This document shows positions 25,297 through 33,475 of a stretch of 39,374 nucleotides of DNA, one piece after another. Position numbers and translations under genes: made by a program. The notes below the pieces were generated by a model. The model was given only the letters and a program-made list of their open reading frames with translations. It searched no databases and was not told the DNA's origin. Source of the DNA: Anabaena catenula FACHB-362 (GTDB lineage Bacteria > Cyanobacteriota > Cyanobacteriia > Cyanobacteriales > Nostocaceae); assembly GCF_014698735.1 (NCBI RefSeq), contig NZ_JACJTQ010000049.1:1-39374 (forward strand), written 5' to 3'. The stretch's first letter is position 1, and each line of letters begins with the position of its first letter.

Positions 25297-25696
25297 TACA
25301 GGATTTTGGTTAGCTCTTATTGATCAAAAAGACACCTACCACGAAACAGCAAAACAAGCTTTAAAAAAATACAATGAACCTTTAATTACAACATGGTGTG
25401 TTGTTACAGAAACTTGTTATCTTTTGCTAAATCGCAAAGGAGTTCAAGCTCAAGTTACTTTTTTAAATAGTCTGGAACAAGAATTATTTACAGTTTTTAA
25501 TTTAGAACCTCATCATACTCCGCGAATTATTAAATTAATGGAAAAATATGCTAATCTGCCAATGGATTTAGCTGATGCTTCCCTAGTAATTTTAGCAGAA
25601 GATTTAGGACATGGACGCATTTTTTCAGTAGATCAGCGTGACTTTAACACCTATCGTTGGAAGCAAACTTATCCTTTTGAAAATTTGCTATTTTGA
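25283..25696 (+). CDS. PIN-domain (VapC-like) toxin, second type
   Basis: A 137-residue PIN domain starting MIIVDTGFW. Acidic residues are D5, E43 (VVTETCYLL), D97 (DLADASLV) and D116/D119 (SVDQRDF). It is only distantly related to the two other PIN toxins in this array. A longer frame begins at 25208, but those extra 25 residues are the antitoxin sequence read in another frame. The module looks intact. Confidence 0.85.
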   Translation: MIIVDTGFWLALIDQKDTYHETAKQALKKYNEPLITTWCVVTETCYLLLNRKGVQAQVTFLNSLEQELFTVFNLEPHHTPRIIKLMEKYANLPMDLADASLVILAEDLGHGRIFSVDQRDFNTYRWKQTYPFENLLF

Positions 25697-25703
25697 ATTA
25701 ATT

Positions 25704-25810
25704 ACCTGTATCTGTTCACATCATCTCACCCAACCATCACCAACTATCATGTAAATAAGAGAAGACAATAGAACCATCACAGATACACCTGAAAACATTC
25801 ACCTCATCTG
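25704..25810 (+). repeat. Array repeat, copy 4
   Basis: GTATCTGT...ACAGATAC core intact; the upstream leader is missing. It ends CACCTCATCTGAGAATTAT, like copy 1. Confidence 0.85.
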
Positions 25811-25869
25811 AGAATTATCACCTGACCATGAGTTATAATCAAGGTTAAAGTCATAACCATAAAATTACT

Positions 25870-26463
25870 ATGACTATCCAAATCCTAGACAAAACTACCG
25901 CAATTTCAGAACAGCGATTTCTTCTACCTGGTTATTATACCTGGAAGGAATTTGAAATAATAGAAACCTTAACCGCAGACGCAGGAAATTTGCGGATAAC
26001 TTATCTTGATGGGTGCATTGAATTTATGACACTTGGTGAACAACACGAAAATATCAAAAAAATTATCGCTATTTTGATAGAAGCATATCTCTTTGAAAAA
26101 GGGATAAACTTTATCCCAGTAGGTAGTGCTACTCGTCGTGCAAAAGAAAAGAGTGCTTCCTTTGAACCTGACGAATCTTATTATATAGCAGAAAAAAAAT
26201 CAAATCCAGATTTAGCAATTGAAATTAATATTACCAGTGGTAGTTTTGACAAACTAGAAAAATACAAACGTTTTAATATTACTGAAGTCTGGTTTTGGGA
26301 AAATAATAAATTGTCTCTATATCATCTCAAAAATGATAACTATGAGCAGATAAATCAAAGTGAATTATTGCCAGATTTAGATATAGAGTTATTAGTGCGT
26401 TGTGTTTTAATGCCTTCCATTATTGATGCGAGAACAGAATTTATTAAAGGTATTAAAAAGTAG
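25870..26463 (+). CDS. Uma2-family (DUF820) putative endonuclease
   Basis: A 197-residue protein of full family length. FLLPGYYTWKEFEIIE, then LRITYLDGCIEFMTLGEQHENIKKIIA, then PDLAIEINITSGSFDKLEKYKRFNITEVWFWE; the DLAIEI...K arrangement is the Uma2 PD-(D/E)XK-like core. It stands alone with no partner, between two array repeats, and so is carried as a cassette like the toxin-antitoxin pairs. Confidence 0.85.
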   Translation: MTIQILDKTTAISEQRFLLPGYYTWKEFEIIETLTADAGNLRITYLDGCIEFMTLGEQHENIKKIIAILIEAYLFEKGINFIPVGSATRRAKEKSASFEPDESYYIAEKKSNPDLAIEINITSGSFDKLEKYKRFNITEVWFWENNKLSLYHLKNDNYEQINQSELLPDLDIELLVRCVLMPSIIDARTEFIKGIKK

Positions 26464-26469
26464 TAGTTT

Positions 26470-26639
26470 GTAGGTTGCGTTGACACAAGAAAACCCAACA
26501 ATACCCACCATTTATAACGCACTTATTACAATCCAAAAACCCTGTATTTGTTCACATCATCTCACCCAACCATCACAAGCTATCATATAAATAAGAGAAT
26601 ACAATAGAACTATGACATATACATCTGGAAAGATTCACT
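26470..26639 (+). repeat. Array repeat, copy 5 (degenerate)
   Basis: It keeps the full leader (TTGCGTTGACACAAGA..ACCCACCATTTATAACGC) and the core, but the ends are changed (GTATTTGT...ACATATAC). It abuts the stop of the minus-strand MazF gene. Confidence 0.8.
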
Positions 26640-27013
26640 TATGTTAAATTCACTAAACCCAAACTAATCTGAATTGCTGTATCCACCTCTTCCATTGTGA
26701 CTAATTCCAGAACACCTAACCGTTTAATTAATCTTTGTTTATCAATAGAACGAATTTGATTAAGAAGTGCAACAGAATCAACCTGTAAACCTCCTTCTGG
26801 TACTTTAATTAGCACTTCAGTAGGATACAAAGGTTCTGTAAACTGAGAAGTAAGAGCAGCTACAATAGTTATAGGACTATATTGATTAGAAACATCATTC
26901 TGCAAAATTAAAGCAGGTCGTGTTTTTTTGATTTCTGAACCGATAGTTGGATCAAAATTAACCAAGTAGATTTCACCACGCTGGGGATAGATAATTTTTC
27001 CTTTACTTAACAC
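26639..27013 (-). CDS. MazF/PemK-like toxin (endoribonuclease)
   Basis: A 124-residue protein with PQRGEIYLVNFDPTIGSEIKKTRPALILQND (9-39), the RPALILQND motif of MazF/PemK. The C-terminal QIRSIDKQRLIKRLGVL is also typical. Such toxins cut mRNA at short sites. It overlaps the upstream antitoxin by seven bases and is the only cassette in the array on the minus strand, so it was inserted in inverted orientation relative to the others. Confidence 0.88.
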   Translation of the reverse strand: MLSKGKIIYPQRGEIYLVNFDPTIGSEIKKTRPALILQNDVSNQYSPITIVAALTSQFTEPLYPTEVLIKVPEGGLQVDSVALLNQIRSIDKQRLIKRLGVLELVTMEEVDTAIQISLGLVNLT

Positions 27014-27336
27014 GCTTCCTCTTCCAAATTAAACCACTCTTCAACTAATCCTAAATCACGTTCTGCTCTTTTAATAGATCCTTGTTTCAACTGTTCTTTG
27101 ATATTACTAAATTCACTGTAATTACCATTTGCATATTCATCACGCACTAATTGAATTTCTCTTTTAGTAGCTTCATCTTCTCGCCAATTTTCCTCTTCAG
27201 CTTGAGCAATAGCTTCATTAAGAAGCTGCGAAATTTGCCGTTTTTCTGATAAACTTAGCGCATTTAAGGAGTTAATCAGTAACTCCATCGGAATGAATAG
27301 ATTTAATCCTGCCTGTGACATTGCTTTTATCATCAT
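27007..27336 (-). CDS. Antitoxin paired with MazF
   Basis: A 109-residue mostly helical, charged protein: LSLSEKRQISQLLNEAIAQAEEENWREDEATKREIQLVRDEYANGNYSEFSNIKEQLKQGS, then an acidic C-terminal EEWFNLEEEAC that may wrap round MazF. The call rests on the overlap with the toxin gene, not on a named domain. ATG 27321 (MSQAG) could also be the start. Confidence 0.65.
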   Translation of the reverse strand: MMIKAMSQAGLNLFIPMELLINSLNALSLSEKRQISQLLNEAIAQAEEENWREDEATKREIQLVRDEYANGNYSEFSNIKEQLKQGSIKRAERDLGLVEEWFNLEEEAC

Positions 27337-27380
27337 GCTATCGTCTTCTCAATTATATCAAATGATGCTAGATTAGGCTA

Positions 27381-27446
27381 TAAAAACCCTGTATCTGTTC
27401 ACATCATCTCACCCAACCATCATGTAAATAAGAGAAAACATAGAAA
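27381..27446 (+). repeat. Array repeat, copy 6 (internally deleted)
   Basis: It starts AAAAACCCTGTATCTGT and then loses about 10 bases between two CAT triplets (CAACCATCATGTAAATAAG) and has no 3' inverted arm. It marks the right end of the array. Confidence 0.8.
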
Positions 27447-27545
27447 TAGTTTGCGTTTTATTGCGTAAATATGAGGTTTATGAAAATAATAATATTATAG
27501 AATAATGTAGCTCAAATTATATTACTTATAGGGTAGTAATCAATT

Positions 27546-27974
27546 ATGCAAATTAAAGGAATAAGCATGGCTTTAGTTCTGGGGCTTTCTTTGCCTATCG
27601 TCACAGATATTGCCGTCCAGAATCAAGCTGTGGCTAACCTCGCTTTTCCAGAGGGGGAATTTTTTGATGTGGAAGGTCAACCACGCAATTGGAATTTAAC
27701 TCTTTGGCAAGCCAAAGGTAAGTATTACTACAAAAACTTAAACCTGACAACAGGAAAAAAACTTTGTTTAATTGGTGCTACAGCATCTGGTACTAAAGCC
27801 CGTCCTGTTTTCACCTGGACTAATGCCAAATATAAATATCGAGTTTCCTGGCAAACTGTCCAGTCCGATTTGGTTCGATTACAGGTAATAAATCCTTCAG
27901 GTCAGATGATTTTAAATGAATTGCTTGTCCGTCAACCTGGTGAATTTGAAGATCCCAATGCAACGAAATGTTAG
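27546..27974 (+). CDS. Small secreted protein of unknown function
   Basis: 142 residues with an N-terminal hydrophobic signal (about 8-24) and a possible signal peptidase site at AVA-N (28-31). The mature part has about 112 residues, rich in aromatic residues (NWNLTLWQAKGKYYYKNL, TWTNAKYKYRVSWQTV), with two Cys (about 74 and the last residue) that could form a disulfide. I do not recognise the family. No neighbour suggests a job. Confidence 0.65.
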   Translation: MQIKGISMALVLGLSLPIVTDIAVQNQAVANLAFPEGEFFDVEGQPRNWNLTLWQAKGKYYYKNLNLTTGKKLCLIGATASGTKARPVFTWTNAKYKYRVSWQTVQSDLVRLQVINPSGQMILNELLVRQPGEFEDPNATKC

Positions 27975-28254
27975 AATCTATTAACAATGACTGAAAACTA
28001 TCATTCTAAATTCTGAGGACTTCTGAATTTTTTCGGTATAGAAGCAATTGTTCTAGAATAGTAGATTGGGTTAATGCTGCGGCTACCTAACTATAAAAAT
28101 TACCAGCATTACCCAATTACTGATTGAAAAATGCACCGTAGCCTTCAGTTCCCTAGGTTTTGTTTGTGTAGCAAAGACTTCAGTCGTTAAAACTTAATTT
28201 CAACTAAACTAAAAATAGAAACACCATGATATAAACTCTCTAAATTAACGACAC

Positions 28255-28644
28255 ATGACAGAGAAAGACTTGGAAGCTTTAATAGTCAAAATTGTCAAAA
28301 AAGTTATCAAAAAAGAAGTTAAAAATCTTAAACAGGATAACTTACCAATTGTATCAACACAGACAAATCATCCTTTAGAAACTTTTGTCCAAACTTTTAT
28401 CACCGAAGAAGATACACGCAGTACAGCAGAAATTATTGATGATATATATACCAGCCCTACTGTAAATTTCTCTACCAAAGAAGATGTAGAACTTGAGCGT
28501 AAGTTGCGGGAACTCAAGTTTAAACAAGAACTGAGGAAAGATTGGATATTATTTATTGTCAAGGATGTAGTAGTATATCCTGCCACTATGCTTTTCATAT
28601 TTGCTATCATTGGTTATTATGTATTCGTCTTATTTCATAAGTAG
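28255..28644 (+). CDS. Small tail-anchored protein with an antitoxin-like segment
   Basis: 129 residues: a Lys-rich amphipathic helix (1-28), a segment HPLETF...EEDTRSTAEIIDDIY (39-73) matching the C-terminal tail of the DUF2281 antitoxin at 24042 (15 of 31 residues identical by eye), a charged helix (77-98), and a single C-terminal hydrophobic span (about 105-127). It looks like a cytoplasmic binding segment carried on a membrane anchor. No toxin gene adjoins it. Family unknown. Confidence 0.6.
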   Translation: MTEKDLEALIVKIVKKVIKKEVKNLKQDNLPIVSTQTNHPLETFVQTFITEEDTRSTAEIIDDIYTSPTVNFSTKEDVELERKLRELKFKQELRKDWILFIVKDVVVYPATMLFIFAIIGYYVFVLFHK

Positions 28645-28895
28645 TAGGTGATGTAGCCCCTAAAAAATACTCAATTCATTTACTAGTATCTTTCCCAGTA
28701 ATTCAAGTATAATCAATTCTCTGTGAATGAAATATAAAAATGTATAAAAAAAGCAATTTATTAGCTCAGAAGTGAATTTTTAGCTAGATAAATCTTTGTC
28801 TGCCTTTGTCTGCCAAAATGCCTGGTTGATTACTATTCTCTAAATTTGATTGCTATATTAGACTAAATCACTATTATGGCGAGGATTAAGAAGCT

Positions 28896-29615
28896 GTGCG
28901 GGATGATTTACAGGGCTTGGAGATTAGTCAAAAAGAACTTCAGCAATTGACTAATTTACCTGTTAGTGATAAATTGCTCATCATTACTAATCCGCTTAAA
29001 AAATGGGGAAAGCAATTAATAGCAAAAATTAAGGGTTCTGAGGGTGCTACCGTAGTTTTTATTGGATTTTCTACCTGTCTTTTTGTCTATTTACTAATTG
29101 ATATAATCCTTAAATTATTTGCTCCGCAGATAAAAATTGCATCCGGGATATTATTAATCTTACTCAGTCTTTGGCTGGGTGGCGTGACACAAACTATATT
29201 ATATGTGGTGTGGAAAACTAAAAATAACTTTCTCAAAACCCATATGACCAATTCTCTGCGAATTCTACTCAATGATGTTGAGCGCTATAATGCTGTTATT
29301 AAAGCTATCGATATTAATGACCAAATAGAAGCAGCTGGAAACCCAGAAGTAGGAATCAAGCAAAGAGAGAGAGTGATTGAAGCCTTAAATCTCACAAAAA
29401 GTGATTTAGTTCGGGCTTTAAAAACAGAAAAGATTTTGCGAGAAAATAAAACTTTTATTCTTAAAAATTCTGAATTATTTGTTAATAACTTGGCTACTTT
29501 AACATCAATGCAAGTTACTGAACAAGCCAGTGAGCATGGCAGATTATTAAATGAAGCATTGCAAATCGCTTTAGATGTGCAGTATGAAATGAGAAAATTA
29601 CAAAGTCATAGATGA
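28896..29615 (+). CDS. Two-TM membrane protein of unknown function
   Basis: 239 residues from a GTG start (no ATG is in frame upstream). Two hydrophobic spans at about 51-74 and 80-106 are followed by a long soluble helical domain (110-239) with no catalytic motif. The weak start context leaves the N-terminus uncertain. No family recognised. Confidence 0.6.
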   Translation: MRDDLQGLEISQKELQQLTNLPVSDKLLIITNPLKKWGKQLIAKIKGSEGATVVFIGFSTCLFVYLLIDIILKLFAPQIKIASGILLILLSLWLGGVTQTILYVVWKTKNNFLKTHMTNSLRILLNDVERYNAVIKAIDINDQIEAAGNPEVGIKQRERVIEALNLTKSDLVRALKTEKILRENKTFILKNSELFVNNLATLTSMQVTEQASEHGRLLNEALQIALDVQYEMRKLQSHR

Positions 29616-29954
29616 GTAAGTAGGTCGGCGTTAAACCAAAGACCTCTATTGATTTATCTGCGTACTCTTCTAGCAGCCACCCTAAGAATATCTATATCTG
29701 CGGTCAATTAATCTATGCAGTTTCATCTTCAGAAAGGCATAATCTCCTGTTCGGTTAAAGACTTATAATGAGGGAACCGCGCTCCAGATGAGGAGAGGCG
29801 GATAGTTTTTTTTTGATAAGTAATTAAGCGGGCATGAAATAACTCTTTCCCTAGGAGGTAAGGGTAATTTCCCCATCTTCTGGTAAGAAGGGAGTAAAAT
29901 TAAATAATATGAATTAAGCGTTAGCGTAGCTTACCCTAGGTATCCCATATTGGT
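29616..29954. other. 339-bp intergenic region upstream of the DUF1350 gene
   Basis: It holds a terminator-like hairpin at 29777-29814 (separate entry) and the dispersed repeat GCGTTAGCGTAGCTT at 29919-29933. No gene is visible. Confidence 0.45.
29777..29814 (+). terminator. Intrinsic terminator-like hairpin with T-run
   Basis: CCGC-CTCC pairs with GGAG-GCGG (bulged) around AGATG, then TAG and nine T. It is 160 bases past the nearest upstream stop. A TATAAT (29764-29769) lies just before it, which raises the possibility of a very short transcript or a small RNA end. Confidence 0.5.
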
Positions 29955-30722
29955 ATGGACTGGAAAGAAATTAGAGGTAACTGGGTAGTCATTCCCCGAA
30001 ATCCCATCGGTATAATCCATTTCTTGGGAGGAGCATTTGTCGCCACTGCACCCCATCTGACTTACCGTTGGTTACTAGAACAGTTTGCAGATAAAGGATA
30101 TGTTGTGATTGCGACTCCCTTTATCAACACATTAGATCATAGTGCGATCGCGCAATCTGTATTACTTAACTTTGAACGCACTCGAGAACGGTTACACGAT
30201 TCTGGAGAATTACGCAAGCTTTACCTCCCTACCTATGGCGTTGGGCATAGCATGGGTTGTAAACTCCATTTAATCATTGGCAGCCAGTTTAAAGTAGAAC
30301 GTGCAGGCAATATTCTCATCTCCTTTAACAACTACACTGCCAGAGAAGCTATCCCCTTAGTAGAACAATTAAATTCTACCTTGGCAATCGAGTTTACTCC
30401 CACACCCACTGAAACTAACCAGCTTGTACAAGACAGTTATCAAATCCGACGTAATTTAATTATAAAATTTAGCAATGATAATCTCGATCAATCCGCAGCT
30501 TTAACAAAAATTTTACAAAATCGCTTTTCAGAAATGGTGACAGTACAAACCTTATCTGGAAATCATACCACACCATTAGGTCAAGATATTAAATGGCAAC
30601 CTGGAACTTCTTTTACACCCTTTGATGCCTTAGGTCAATGGTTTAAGCAAGAAGTATACCGCGACTTGAACCAGCTAAAAAAATCCCTGCTCTTATGGCT
30701 CAACCCTCTTGCACCACCATAA
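29955..30722 (+). CDS. DUF1350 alpha/beta-hydrolase-like protein
   Basis: 255 residues of the DUF1350 family, conserved in cyanobacteria and plastids. The N-terminal WVVIPRNPIGIIHFLGGAFVATAPHLTYRWLLEQFADKGYVVIATPF matches the family, and YGVGHSMGCKLH (about 95-106) is the nucleophile elbow G-H-S-M-G of alpha/beta hydrolases. TLSGNHTTPLG near 200 supplies a plausible His. The substrate is unknown. A HIP1 site lies inside the gene. Confidence 0.85.
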   Translation: MDWKEIRGNWVVIPRNPIGIIHFLGGAFVATAPHLTYRWLLEQFADKGYVVIATPFINTLDHSAIAQSVLLNFERTRERLHDSGELRKLYLPTYGVGHSMGCKLHLIIGSQFKVERAGNILISFNNYTAREAIPLVEQLNSTLAIEFTPTPTETNQLVQDSYQIRRNLIIKFSNDNLDQSAALTKILQNRFSEMVTVQTLSGNHTTPLGQDIKWQPGTSFTPFDALGQWFKQEVYRDLNQLKKSLLLWLNPLAPP

Positions 30723-31037
30723 TAATATTTGATGAATATCAAAAAAACATAAGGATTCACAATTGAGTTGGTTGAAAATGGATTAATGGTGTTATGAAAT
30801 TAATAACCTGTCATGCCTGCAAATTGCATCATTATCAGTTTATGTCCTAACATACCTGGCAACGGGTAGATTTTTACTTTCTTTTATTTTCCCATATAGT
30901 AGGATTCCTTTTTAATATGTGAAACAACAACCTCAACCTTAATTCTTTAGACTGCCTGTTGCCTGCTGGCAAGAGTCATTTCATGAATCAAAGTAGGACT
31001 CCTATAGAATATTTATTGATTGTATACGCTATTTATT

Positions 31038-32177
31038 ATGTTTAAAATTCTAGTAATTGATGATGACTACTCAATACAGATACTCCTGAAAAGGATGTTA
31101 GAAAAACAGGGTTATCAAGTAATTACTGCTAATAATGGACAGGAAGGAATTGTACAGGCTCTAGCTTGTCCTCCAGCCCTAATTATTTGTGATTGGATTA
31201 TGCCAGGTTTAACCGGGCTGGAAGTATGCGATCGCATTAAAAAAGATCCTCAGTTCTCCACCACATTCTTTATTTTATTAACATCCCTGGATTCAGTTGC
31301 AGATCGTGTTAAGGGACTAGATACTGGTGCGGATGATTTTATCTCTAAACCTATCGAGCAAAATGAACTCCAAGCCAGAGTGAGAGCAGGATTACGCCTA
31401 CATCAGTTAAATCGAGATTTACAAACCCAAAAGCTATTATTAGAAACAGAACTAGCAGAAGCAGCAGAATACGTAAAATCGCTTCTACCTGTGCCTATGT
31501 CTACACCTCTGGGTATCAATTCTCGATTCCTTCCCTCTCGACAACTGGGTGGTGATTGTTTTGATTATTACTGGCTTGATTCCGACTCTTTAGCAATTTA
31601 TCTGTTAGATACTGCTGGACATGGACTCAGAGCCACATTACCCTCTGTTTCTGTACTGAATTTACTTCGTTCTCGGGCGCTAAAAGGACTGAATTACTAT
31701 CAACCTAGTCAGGTATTAGCAGCATTGAATGACACCTTTCAAATGAATTATAAAAATGATAAATACTTTACTATTTGGTATGGAGTTTATAACCGACTCA
31801 ATCGTCAATTAATTTATGCTAGTGGTGGACATCCACCAGCAATATTAGTATCCAAACAATTTTCTATTAGTCCTGAAGTAAAACTATTAAAAACACCAGG
31901 TATGCCAGTTGGGATGTTTCCTGAAGCCAAATATGTTGATAGCACTTGTGATATTGACATATTTAGTAGCCTATATATTTTTAGTGATGGTGCTTATGAG
32001 ATTACTAAATCAGATGGCACTCTTTGGAGTCTAGATGGATTTATTCAGCTAATACTTAGCTTACAAAACCATGCTTTTGATTATCAACTCGATCATATAC
32101 TGGATTACTTAATCACTTTAAACTCCAAAGAAGCCTTTGATGATGATTTATCTCTCTTACAAATCAAATTCGATTAA
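31038..32177 (+). CDS. Response regulator with PP2C (RsbU/SpoIIE-type) phosphatase output
   Basis: 379 residues from ATG 31038. The receiver domain (1-120) has D8-D9-D10, phospho-acceptor D52, LLTSLD and K-P at FISKPIE. A linker coiled coil (125-150) precedes a PPM phosphatase domain with LGGDCFDYYWL, LLDTAGHG (DTAGHG replaces the usual DVSGHG), YASGGHPPA and FSDGAYE. It would dephosphorylate a STAS antagonist once activated by a histidine kinase. A candidate partner STAS gene lies convergently, with stops abutting at 32177/32178. A TTG at 31020 is rejected for the weaker sequence it adds. Confidence 0.9.
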   Translation: MFKILVIDDDYSIQILLKRMLEKQGYQVITANNGQEGIVQALACPPALIICDWIMPGLTGLEVCDRIKKDPQFSTTFFILLTSLDSVADRVKGLDTGADDFISKPIEQNELQARVRAGLRLHQLNRDLQTQKLLLETELAEAAEYVKSLLPVPMSTPLGINSRFLPSRQLGGDCFDYYWLDSDSLAIYLLDTAGHGLRATLPSVSVLNLLRSRALKGLNYYQPSQVLAALNDTFQMNYKNDKYFTIWYGVYNRLNRQLIYASGGHPPAILVSKQFSISPEVKLLKTPGMPVGMFPEAKYVDSTCDIDIFSSLYIFSDGAYEITKSDGTLWSLDGFIQLILSLQNHAFDYQLDHILDYLITLNSKEAFDDDLSLLQIKFD

Positions 32178-32504
32178 TTAATTCTTGGCAATTAAAACCT
32201 GATTAAAGGCATCTTGGCTAGGAAATATTTCAAATACCTCATTCATACTAGTCAATTCAAAAATCATCCTCACTTGCTCATTAATCGAACAGAGAACCAT
32301 TTTAGTGCCAGCATCCCGGAGCATTTTGAAGGCTAACACCAGAGTTCCTAAACCAGAACTATCTAGAAACGTGATATTTTGACAATCAACTAATACAATT
32401 TTTGCGCCACTTTCAAGAATTTGGGCAATGTCTTGCTGAAATTCTGATGAGGTGTCGGCGGTTAAATTTTTTTCAATTGTAAGAACTTTCACCTGCTGAC
32501 TCAT
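32178..32504 (-). CDS. STAS-domain anti-sigma factor antagonist
   Basis: 108 residues, a single STAS domain. VKVLTIEKNLTADTSSEFQQDI opens the fold, and FLDSSGLGTLV (47-57) holds the Ser that antagonists of this class have phosphorylated by an RsbW-like kinase. The neighbouring RsbU-like phosphatase on the opposite strand is a plausible regulator of it. A cognate anti-sigma factor is not in the window. Confidence 0.9.
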   Translation of the reverse strand: MSQQVKVLTIEKNLTADTSSEFQQDIAQILESGAKIVLVDCQNITFLDSSGLGTLVLAFKMLRDAGTKMVLCSINEQVRMIFELTSMNEVFEIFPSQDAFNQVLIAKN

Positions 32505-32728
32505 AATTAAGTTACTCTGATTGACTCAATGATGTTCTGTTTTAGCTAGTATATACCAATATCGGAATTTAAAAAAATCTAATTTTCTCAACCCTCTAAA
32601 ATTATTTTAATTATGAAAATTAGACTAAAAAAGTGAGATTCTTTAGCTAAAAAATTATATAAAATTGTTATCTTTGAACTGATAATTAGCAAATTTATGA
32701 TAGGAATTGATTCATAGCAAATCAATAG

Positions 32729-33424
32729 TTAACTTTGAACATTTGTGAGCCGATTCACCTTAGCTCGATAAAGCAGCTTTTCACCTTGACTGTATCCAAT
32801 ATAACTCACCTTCACAATTTCGCCAGGTTGGGCGGTTCCCTCCAATAATTGGTGTAATTGGGGATTATAGGGAATTTCTGCGCCCACGGAGGCGATCGCT
32901 TCCACTCCCCAAGCCTGCAATAATTTCTCTAGGGACTTCTGCACCAAAGGGACTATTTTGATAGCTTCTAGCTGGGGATTCTCCTTGGCTTTCTGCGCTG
33001 CTGTCGGCCAGAACAACAATAAAGACTCCAAAATTTGCAAACTTGACTGCTGAAACTCTTGCTGTAATAACTCTCGCTGTTGTTCGAGTGTCAGCACGAT
33101 TCGCTCGTACTCTCTTTTTAAATCGGCAATTTCTTGTAATAGCTTTTTTTCAGTATTGGGGTGCTGTGTGTTGACGGTGGAACTCAGCACTTGGTACTCA
33201 GAACTCCCATCTGAAAAAGTTGCTACAAATTCACTCAATGATAGCTGTAAGCTATTTGATAGCTTAACCACCACCTCCACTCGCATCTGCTTAAGCTTTC
33301 CCCGTCGCAAAGATAAAATTTGCCGCTCGGAAACATTAGCCGCACGACTTAAAGATTTAAAATTAGAAATACCCACAAGTTGCATTAAATTTTGCAACTT
33401 TTTGGTGAAATTATCATCCAGCAT
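32729..33424 (-). CDS. HTH plus coiled-coil protein with GrpE-like C-terminal domain
   Basis: 231 residues. Residues 15-65 form an XRE-like helix-turn-helix (NFKSLSRAANVSERQILSLRRGK). Residues about 90-150 are a coiled coil (ADLKREYERIVLTLEQQRELLQQEF). The C-terminal part (VEAIASVGAEIPYNPQLHQLLEGTAQPGEIVKVSYIGY) has the order of the GrpE beta-domain that contacts DnaK (GVEPI...FDPxxH). So it may link DNA binding to DnaK nucleotide exchange or merely reuse the fold. It is downstream of dps on the same strand, with a hairpin between. Confidence 0.7.
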   Translation of the reverse strand: MLDDNFTKKLQNLMQLVGISNFKSLSRAANVSERQILSLRRGKLKQMRVEVVVKLSNSLQLSLSEFVATFSDGSSEYQVLSSTVNTQHPNTEKKLLQEIADLKREYERIVLTLEQQRELLQQEFQQSSLQILESLLLFWPTAAQKAKENPQLEAIKIVPLVQKSLEKLLQAWGVEAIASVGAEIPYNPQLHQLLEGTAQPGEIVKVSYIGYSQGEKLLYRAKVNRLTNVQS

Positions 33425-33426
33425 AA

Positions 33427-33467
33427 AAAATGGGGTAAAGGCATTGTTACCTATTATACCCCATTTT
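33427..33467 (-). promoter_or_regulatory. Inverted repeat between dps and the HTH-GrpE gene, containing a TATAAT
   Basis: AAAATGGGGTA (33427-33437) and TACCCCATTTT (33457-33467) are perfect 11-base complements. On the minus strand a T-run follows, as in an intrinsic terminator for dps, and the first arm overlaps TATAAT (33454-33459), a -10 box about 30 bases before the HTH-GrpE start. It may be a terminator, an operator, or both. Confidence 0.6.
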
Positions 33468-33475
33468 CTAAATCT

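Noticed and set aside
22061-27446. CRISPR array
   Set aside because: The repeats are long, with genes between them and no regular short spacers.
22061-27446. Classical integron
   Set aside because: No integrase and no attC-like R/L boxes; the repeats do not match known attC structure.
18099-30142. Scarcity of HIP1 (GCGATCGC) across the accessory region
   Set aside because: I found none between about 18.1 and 30.1 kb, but the core 9.2-17.8 kb region also lacks it, so it is not good evidence for transfer.
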